From Sipunculus nudus (lineage: Eukaryota > Annelida > Sipuncula > Golfingiida > Sipunculidae): 64,000 bases of DNA. Positions 62,101-64,000 of this stretch are shown here, one piece after another (the first letter of the stretch is position 1; the number at the start of each line of letters is the position of its first letter). The stretch covers positions 16,025,676 through 16,089,675 of the forward strand of contig CM049311.1 of the NCBI GenBank assembly GCA_026874595.1, given 5' to 3'. The position numbers were made by a program, and so were the translations under genes. The notes under the pieces were generated by a model, which worked only from the letters and a program-made list of their open reading frames with translations, was not told where the DNA came from and did no database searches.

Positions 62101-64000
62101 AAAGGAGAGGTTATTGAAGTTATGATGATACAGAAACTGCTTATTTGTAGTTCTTTGCATCTGAAATAGGACATGTTTATGCTTTGATTAATCAATCAGA
62201 CGGAATAAATGAATTCTTTTAAAATGATTTATTATTGGTTTCTTCAATTTTAAATGTCAATGTTATATTCTTTTCAATTCTTTCACATGAAGATCATAGA
62301 AATTCGATTGTGTGCATGTGGAATAGCTTCTGAAACAATGGAACATTTAAATAGTTTCAAAATCAACAAATATGATGCGTTACGACACTGGGTTTAAAAC
62401 GACCCTTTCTGCGTCGGACGGATATTATTTTTGGAGCCAATTATTTGGTCAGCCCAAAGCATATGCTCTGGGCATGCTGAAGGTTCTTTTCTAATCGAAT
62501 TGCCACAAACTTTTAATGGCTGACTACGTTAACGACCAATCAAAGCGGAATCTCAGGTCGAAATGGCTGAATATTCTATTCATAAGAAGGAGAAAGCAAA
62601 GGGAGTCAGAAATATAAGTTGTATTAATAACTGGTTGGCACTGTGTTCAATTAAACATGTTTTCATGTATATCATTCTTCAGTGGCCCCAACGACCCCAC
62701 CGGCCGCCGTCACGACTACAACACCAGCACCAACTGGTAAGCAAGATACTAGGCGTGTTAGCCCTAGTAAATCACTCTCTAATTCATGTCAATGCAAAAA
62801 GATCGGGTTTTCCCACGAAATAGGAAGGTTTAGTATGCACGGGGCAATTGTTCTTAAACAAAGCAATTCTGGCACTTTTCGATTCTATTATTAAAAGCTC
62901 TTTCCTTTAATAAGCAGATATTATGTCTGTAAAGATTCCTTGCTTAAAACCTTCTTTTCTTCTTCATGCAGATAATGTAATTGTTAAGTTATTTTTTTTA
63001 AATGAACGAAAAGGAGAGGTTATTGAAGTTATGATGATACAGAAACTGCTTATTTGTAGTTCTTTGCATCTGAAATAGGACATGTTTATGCTTTGATTAA
63101 TCAATCAGACGGAATAAATGAATTCTTTTAAAATGATTTATTATTGGTTTCTTCAATTTTAAATGTCAATGTTATATTCTTTTCAATTCTTTCACATGAA
63201 GATCATAGAAATTCGATTGTGTGCATGTGGAATAGCTTCTGAAACAATGGAACATTTAAATAGTTTCAAAATCAACAAATATGATGCGTTACGACACTGG
63301 GTTTAAAACGACCCTTTCTGCGTCGGACGGATATTATTTTTGGAGCCAATTATTTGGTCAGCCCAAAGCATATGCTCTGGGCATGCTGAAGGTTCTTTTC
63401 TAATCGAATTGCCACAAACTTTTAATGGCTGACTACGTTAACGACCAATCAAAGCGGAATCTCAGGTCGAAATGGCTGAATATTCTATTCATAAGAAGGA
63501 GAAAGCAAAGGGAGTCAGAAATATAAGTTGTATTAATAACTGGTTGGCACTGTGTTCAATTAAACATGTTTTCATGTATATCATTCTTCAGTGGCCCCAA
63601 CGACCCCACCGGCCGCCGTCACGACTACAACACCAGCACCAACTGGTAAGCAAGATACTAGGCGTGTTAGCCCTAGTAAATCACTCTCTAATTCATGTCA
63701 ATGCAAAAAGATCGGGTTTTCCCACGATATAGGAAGGTTTAGTATGCAGTGTGCAATTGTTCCTAAACAAAGCAATTCTGGCTCTTTTCGATTCTATTAT
63801 TCAAAGCTCTTTCCTTTAATAAGCAGATATTATGTCTGTAAAGATTCCTTGCTTAAAACCTTCTTTTCTTCTTCATGCAGATAATGTAATTGTTAAGTTA
63901 TTTTTTTTAAATGAACGAAAAGGAGAGGTTATTGAAGTTATGATGATACAGAAACTGCTTATTTGTAGTTCTTTGCATCTGAAATAGGACATGTTTATGC
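20148..64000 (+). CDS. Secreted mucin-like Pro/Thr/Ser-rich protein, multi-exon gene (partial at 3' end)
   Basis: This gene model was assembled from splice sites and reading phase: signal-peptide exon (20148-20193), linker exon (21132-21176), Gly/Ser-rich exon (24563-24643), and 40 tandem 54-bp exons from 26628 to 63645, continuing past the edge. All introns are phase 1, so codons split across every joint and each cassette begins with a Val formed by G plus TG. The visible product is about 777 residues, about 93% of it an 18-residue Pro/Thr/Ala/Ser repeat with no Cys and almost no charge. Such composition is typical of mucin-type O-glycosylated, extended regions. The exons are about two-thirds GC while the introns are about one-third GC. 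The product is probably exported into mucus, matrix, shell or adhesive material. The exact role, any C-terminal domain and the polyadenylation site lie outside the window. Alternative reading: a satellite array that happens to contain an exon-like motif. The matching upstream exons and the constant GT/AG sites argue against this. Confidence 0.8.
21132..21176 (+). CDS. Exon 2: short charged/aromatic segment
   Basis: A 45-bp phase 1-1 exon between the acceptor tttttttgcag and the donor gtaagt. It encodes VWSRRLFEPDYDFF after the split Ala, and ends with A, which joins TG of exon 3 to give Met. The RR and the acidic/aromatic EPDYDFF make it unlike the rest of the protein. It would be the mature N-terminus, or a propeptide if cut after RR. 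Intron 1 is 938 bp and intron 2 is 3386 bp. Confidence 0.65.
22405..22818 (+). mobile_element. tRNA-derived SINE, copy 2 (in intron 2)
   Basis: Same family and orientation as the copy at 19221. Both start accggcttct, share ggactcaaagcc, a gccgagg-cggtgag block, a ttcctcggtgt block, a ggacc/gacgc-gcaggt-cggt block and the ending gataagt-agcatt-aaaatat-gg-ttacctcca. The A and B boxes are decayed here, so this copy is older or less constrained. It lies inside intron 2 of the mucin-like gene. Confidence 0.8.
22819..24562. other. Remainder of intron 2, no further exon recognised
   Basis: I looked for other phase 1-1 exons with paired acceptor and donor here and saw none I would defend. Small open frames are present but unsupported. 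Confidence 0.4.
24563..24643 (+). CDS. Exon 3: Gly/Ser-rich segment
   Basis: An 81-bp phase 1-1 exon between ttctattttag and gtaagtg. It encodes YGRGLASGGSGSFGSGG followed by SGLGGSGSS, built from GGSG(S/L/F) steps. The other two frames hit stops (TAG) within the exon, so the phase is fixed. Gly/Ser runs of this type serve as flexible linkers and also occur in silk-like, byssal and shell-matrix proteins. Here it links the N-terminus to the Pro/Thr repeat. Confidence 0.8.
25126..25431 (-). CDS. Possible nested gene fragment in intron 3, unrecognised protein
   Basis: An uninterrupted 101-codon minus-strand frame whose composition stands out from the AT-rich surroundings. It contains WSLLKPKTTEEDRFGLEQQL, RKWERQKGTVTAEG and VWEKWLDSGFKKTRLQKWGF, so it is rich in Lys, Glu, Gln and Trp like a real helical protein. 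No domain is recognised. No splice sites were confirmed, and the frame lies antisense inside the intron between exons 3 and 4. It could be a retroposed exon fragment, a single exon of a nested gene, or chance. The frame opens ATG-ATA-AAC and ends at TAA. Confidence 0.35.
   Translation of the reverse strand: MINKTPVFNRDWSLLKPKTTEEDRFGLEQQLRKWERQKGTVTAEGLSSMDITTSVWEKWLDSGFKKTRLQKWGFADKCFVSSCTDGTRVKDTKRLMTIHKF
26628..26681 (+). CDS. Exon 4: founder-like PTS cassette
   Basis: 54 bp, phase 1-1, acceptor ttcttcag and donor gtaagc. It encodes VAPPTTSPPSVSPTLAPS, the most diverged of all cassettes (Leu and extra Pro/Ser). Its following intron is 2387 bp, against about 855 bp in the array. Up to about 27240 that intron aligns with the 909-bp unit, and then it carries extra sequence. 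Confidence 0.85.
27245..28905 (+). repeat. Extra intron segment absent from the 909-bp units, with an internal duplication
   Basis: The intron after exon 4 matches the array unit up to about 27240 (ccagcccaaa) and again from about 28905 (gcgagttggcagtaaac). The intervening segment of about 1.6 kb is missing from array units. Its right part (from about 28700, ggtaatggtaagaaagc) matches sequence upstream of exon 4 at about 26255-26450, so the long form is probably ancestral. Inside, blocks at 27495-27790 recur at about 27825-27890 and 28340-28550 (tatcgtcg-tgtgctc; gaaattacggct; ggtaaatctctgtgctt). This could be a small repeat element copied within the intron. Confidence 0.65.
29069..29122 (+). 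CDS. Exon 5: PTS cassette, unit 1
   Basis: Encodes VAPTTPAAAVASSTPAPS. It is intermediate between exon 4 and the young cassettes: Ala replaces Pro at residue 7 and it ends Ser-Ser-Thr. It is the first unit with a short (855-bp) intron, so it marks the left edge of the homogeneous array. Confidence 0.9.
29978..30031 (+). CDS. Exon 6: PTS cassette, unit 2 (type S)
   Basis: Encodes VAPTTPPAAVTSPTPAPT, the canonical 18-mer. Intron after it 855 bp. Confidence 0.9.
30887..30940 (+). CDS. Exon 7: PTS cassette, unit 3 (type K)
   Basis: Encodes VAPTTKPAALTSPTPAPT. The Lys is one of very few charged residues in the array, and V10 is Leu. Intron after it 855 bp. Confidence 0.9.
31796..31849 (+). CDS. 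Exon 8: PTS cassette, unit 4 (type P)
   Basis: Encodes VAPTTPPAAVTTPTPAPT (Ser12 to Thr). Intron after it 856 bp. Confidence 0.9.
32706..32759 (+). CDS. Exon 9: PTS cassette, unit 5 (type I)
   Basis: Encodes VAPTTPPAAVTSPIPAPT; Thr14 is Ile, removing one potential glycosylation site. Intron after it 855 bp. Confidence 0.9.
33615..33668 (+). CDS. Exon 10: PTS cassette, unit 6 (type K)
   Basis: Same exon as unit 3, with Lys6 and Leu10. The right half of its intron carries the cggactg variant and a private A at 34168, which later mark the duplication joint near 44 kb. Confidence 0.9.
34524..34577 (+). CDS. Exon 11: PTS cassette, unit 7 (type Q)
   Basis: Encodes VAQTTPPAAVTTPTPAPT; Pro3 to Gln through two adjacent base changes. 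First unit of the higher-order block. Intron after it 857 bp with a longer T run. Confidence 0.9.
35435..35488 (+). CDS. Exon 12: PTS cassette, unit 8 (type I)
   Basis: VAPTTPPAAVTSPIPAPT. Intron after it 855 bp. Confidence 0.9.
36344..36397 (+). CDS. Exon 13: PTS cassette, unit 9 (type S)
   Basis: VAPTTPPAAVTSPTPAPT. Intron after it 855 bp with the private motif 'ttctgcctctttt'. Confidence 0.9.
37253..37306 (+). CDS. Exon 14: PTS cassette, unit 10 (type S')
   Basis: VAPTTPPAAVTSPTPAPT. Its intron (852 bp) carries the 3-bp loss and the atgcacgggg variant. Confidence 0.9.
38159..38212 (+). CDS. Exon 15: PTS cassette, unit 11 (type T)
   Basis: VAPTTPPAAVTTTTPAPT, the Thr-richest cassette (seven Thr in 18). 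Intron after it 852 bp. Confidence 0.9.
39065..39118 (+). CDS. Exon 16: PTS cassette, unit 12 (type Q), variant donor
   Basis: VAQTTPPAAVTTPTPAPT. Unlike every other array exon its donor reads gtaaac rather than gtaagc. Skipping it would keep the frame. Confidence 0.88.
39119..39124 (+). promoter_or_regulatory. Weakened 5' splice site (gtaaac)
   Basis: G to A at the fifth intron base (39123), a position normally paired with U1 snRNA. All other array donors read gtaagc, including the duplicate at 49107. This unit may be skipped more often. Confidence 0.8.
39976..40029 (+). CDS. Exon 17: PTS cassette, unit 13 (type I)
   Basis: VAPTTPPAAVTSPIPAPT. Intron after it 855 bp. Confidence 0.9.
40885..40938 (+). 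CDS. Exon 18: PTS cassette, unit 14 (type S)
   Basis: VAPTTPPAAVTSPTPAPT. Intron after it 855 bp. Confidence 0.9.
41794..41847 (+). CDS. Exon 19: PTS cassette, unit 15 (type S', Pro6 to Ser)
   Basis: Encodes VAPTTSPAAVTSPTPAPT. The CCA to TCA change is private to this unit; its 9,988-bp partner (unit 26) keeps Pro, so it arose after the duplication. Intron after it 852 bp. Confidence 0.9.
42700..42753 (+). CDS. Exon 20: PTS cassette, unit 16 (type T)
   Basis: VAPTTPPAAVTTTTPAPT. Intron after it 852 bp. Confidence 0.9.
43606..43659 (+). CDS. Exon 21: PTS cassette, unit 17 (type T), last of the first higher-order block
   Basis: VAPTTPPAAVTTTTPAPT. Its intron is chimeric: the left part is T-type and the right part is the K-to-Q intron type otherwise seen after unit 6. 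Confidence 0.9.
43830..44026 (+). other. Unequal-crossover joint between the two 9,988-bp blocks
   Basis: Left of 43830 the intron has T-type marks (aaactctcttattc, atgcacgggg, ctttaataagc). From 44027 it has K-type marks (cggactg, ggtatcttcaatttttaatg). The private A shared by 34168 and 44156 lies exactly 9,988 bp apart. The exchange therefore fell in this interval, where the two unit types are identical. Confidence 0.85.
44512..44565 (+). CDS. Exon 22: PTS cassette, unit 18 (type Q)
   Basis: VAQTTPPAAVTTPTPAPT. Partner of unit 7. Intron after it 857 bp. Confidence 0.9.
45423..45476 (+). CDS. Exon 23: PTS cassette, unit 19 (type I)
   Basis: VAPTTPPAAVTSPIPAPT. Partner of unit 8. Intron after it 855 bp. 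Confidence 0.9.
46332..46385 (+). CDS. Exon 24: PTS cassette, unit 20 (type S)
   Basis: VAPTTPPAAVTSPTPAPT. Partner of unit 9. Intron after it 855 bp. Confidence 0.9.
47241..47294 (+). CDS. Exon 25: PTS cassette, unit 21 (type S')
   Basis: VAPTTPPAAVTSPTPAPT. Partner of unit 10. Its intron (852 bp) carries the ggagg variant at 47883. Confidence 0.9.
48147..48200 (+). CDS. Exon 26: PTS cassette, unit 22 (type T)
   Basis: VAPTTPPAAVTTTTPAPT. Partner of unit 11. Its intron shares the ggagg variant (48789) with the preceding unit. Confidence 0.9.
49053..49106 (+). CDS. Exon 27: PTS cassette, unit 23 (type Q)
   Basis: VAQTTPPAAVTTPTPAPT. Partner of unit 12 but with the normal gtaagc donor. Intron after it 857 bp. 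Confidence 0.9.
49964..50017 (+). CDS. Exon 28: PTS cassette, unit 24 (type I)
   Basis: VAPTTPPAAVTSPIPAPT. Partner of unit 13. Intron after it 855 bp. Confidence 0.9.
50873..50926 (+). CDS. Exon 29: PTS cassette, unit 25 (type S)
   Basis: VAPTTPPAAVTSPTPAPT. Partner of unit 14. Intron after it 855 bp, with a private C to T at about 51002. Confidence 0.9.
51782..51835 (+). CDS. Exon 30: PTS cassette, unit 26 (type S')
   Basis: VAPTTPPAAVTSPTPAPT. Partner of unit 15 but keeps Pro6. Intron after it 852 bp. Confidence 0.9.
52688..52741 (+). CDS. Exon 31: PTS cassette, unit 27 (type T)
   Basis: VAPTTPPAAVTTTTPAPT. Partner of unit 16. Intron after it 852 bp. Confidence 0.9.
53594..53647 (+). 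CDS. Exon 32: PTS cassette, unit 28 (type T)
   Basis: VAPTTPPAAVTTTTPAPT. Partner of unit 17. Its intron is T-type throughout, unlike the chimeric intron of unit 17, so it shows the parental state. Confidence 0.9.
54500..54553 (+). CDS. Exon 33: PTS cassette, unit 29 (type T*, Pro6 to Gln)
   Basis: Encodes VAPTTQPAAVTTTTPAPT, the only CAA at this position. Its intron (856 bp) returns to the long form with atcactctctaattc. Confidence 0.9.
55410..55463 (+). CDS. Exon 34: PTS cassette, unit 30 (type I)
   Basis: VAPTTPPAAVTSPIPAPT. Its intron (856 bp) has several private changes (gaaaaaggacatgttcatg, tcagaagg), making it one of the more diverged young introns. Confidence 0.9.
56320..56373 (+). 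CDS. Exon 35: PTS cassette, unit 31 (type P)
   Basis: VAPTTPPAAVTTPTPAPT, otherwise seen only in unit 4. Intron after it 855 bp. Confidence 0.9.
57229..57282 (+). CDS. Exon 36: PTS cassette, unit 32 (type K)
   Basis: VAPTTKPAALTSPTPAPT. Its acceptor region reads tatttcattcttcag, one base different from the rest. Intron after it 855 bp. Confidence 0.9.
58138..58191 (+). CDS. Exon 37: PTS cassette, unit 33 (type Q)
   Basis: VAQTTPPAAVTTPTPAPT. Followed directly by a second Q unit, the only Q-Q pair in the array. Intron after it 856 bp. Confidence 0.9.
59048..59101 (+). CDS. Exon 38: PTS cassette, unit 34 (type Q)
   Basis: VAQTTPPAAVTTPTPAPT. Probably a recent single-unit duplication of unit 33. 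Intron after it 857 bp. Confidence 0.9.
59959..60012 (+). CDS. Exon 39: PTS cassette, unit 35 (type I)
   Basis: VAPTTPPAAVTSPIPAPT. Intron after it 856 bp. Starts another I S S' T run like those of the higher-order blocks. Confidence 0.9.
60869..60922 (+). CDS. Exon 40: PTS cassette, unit 36 (type S)
   Basis: VAPTTPPAAVTSPTPAPT. Intron after it 854 bp, with the shortest T run in the array. Confidence 0.9.
61777..61830 (+). CDS. Exon 41: PTS cassette, unit 37 (type S')
   Basis: VAPTTPPAAVTSPTPAPT. Intron after it 852 bp. Confidence 0.9.
62683..62736 (+). CDS. Exon 42: PTS cassette, unit 38 (type T)
   Basis: VAPTTPPAAVTTTTPAPT. Its intron (855 bp) is mixed: the left part is long-form (atcactctctaattc), then the atgcacgggg mark of the short form, suggesting conversion. 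Confidence 0.9.
63592..63645 (+). CDS. Exon 43: PTS cassette, unit 39 (type T), last exon in window
   Basis: VAPTTPPAAVTTTTPAPT with donor gtaagc. Its intron runs off the right edge still in register with the array, so further units are expected. Confidence 0.9.

Larger units (their letters stand above)
29069..64000 (+). repeat. Tandem array of about 909-bp exon-plus-intron units (39 units, open at the right edge)
   Basis: Unit lengths measured exon to exon are 906, 908, 909, 910 or 911 bp. Each unit has one 54-bp exon, a donor gtaagcaagatacta, an intron of about 855 bp with a tattaataac branch-point-like motif about 50 bp before the acceptor, and the acceptor tatcattcttcag. Length differences come from a 3-bp loss after the donor (aaactctcttattc in place of aaatcactctctaattc) and from a variable T run. 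Introns are nearly as alike as exons, so the copies are young or kept alike by conversion. Intronic open frames of 61, 62, 81, 86 and 97 codons recur in every unit only because the DNA does. Confidence 0.97.

Noticed and set aside
29858-63732. Recurrent 86-codon frames starting MAEYSIHKKE in every array unit
   Set aside because: They read across the splice acceptor, exon and donor in a different frame from the cassette. They recur only because the DNA repeats, and exon 4's unit does not keep them.
29069-64000. CRISPR array or bacterial repeat
   Set aside because: Unit length of about 909 bp, splice sites, base composition and SINE/LINE context are those of an animal genome.

Overview
This window reads as intron-rich, AT-rich animal nuclear DNA. 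There are no bacterial-style operons and no long open frames. It carries a tRNA-derived SINE family, a LINE reverse-transcriptase relic, microsatellites and small GC-rich exons set in AT-rich introns. The element types and the decayed multi-copy gene at about 15-17 kb suggest an invertebrate, perhaps a mollusc, but the sequence alone does not prove this.

Layout. 1-20 kb is gene-poor: a dispersed repeat in three direct copies (1.5, 2.9 and 4.1 kb), a very AT-rich tandem duplication (11.6-12.4 kb), a LINE 3' relic on the minus strand (13.4-13.7 kb), a stop-ridden pseudogene (14.96-17.16 kb), a (TA)n tract (17.86 kb), a tRNA-type SINE (19.2 kb) and a purine/pyrimidine inverted repeat (19.75 kb). 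From 20.1 kb to the right edge and beyond lies one plus-strand gene that I assembled by eye from splice sites and phase. Exon 1 (20148) encodes a short signal peptide. Exon 2 (21132) encodes a short charged/aromatic segment. Exon 3 (24563) encodes a Gly/Ser-rich segment. Then come at least 40 tandemly duplicated 54-bp exons, each adding 18 residues of the type VAPTTPPAAVTSPTPAPT. Every internal exon is phase 1-1, so they all join in frame. The visible part encodes about 777 residues of a secreted, mucin-like Pro/Thr/Ser/Ala protein. The 3' end lies outside the window.

The array. Exon units sit in nearly identical 906-911-bp repeats from 29069 to the right edge. Exon types used below: S = canonical VTSPTPAPT ending; S' = the same peptide in a 906-bp unit; T = VTTTTPAPT; P = VTTPTPAPT; I = VTSPIPAPT; K = TTKPAALTS; Q = starts VAQTT. 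Unit order from 29978 is S K P I K Q I S S' T Q I S S' T T Q I S S' T Q I S S' T T T* I P K Q Q I S S' T T. Units 7-17 and 18-28 form an 11-unit higher-order duplication of exactly 9,988 bp. Its crossover joint can be placed in one intron (43830-44026). The exon at 26628 has a longer, diverged flanking intron and looks like the ancestral form. Among the 38 young exons every difference I see changes an amino acid.

How it works together: a signal peptide, a Gly/Ser linker and a long Pro/Thr-rich glycosylatable stalk suggest a secreted mucus, matrix or adhesive protein. Its length is set by the number of cassette exons, and any cassette can be lost, gained or skipped without breaking the frame. 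That role is inference.
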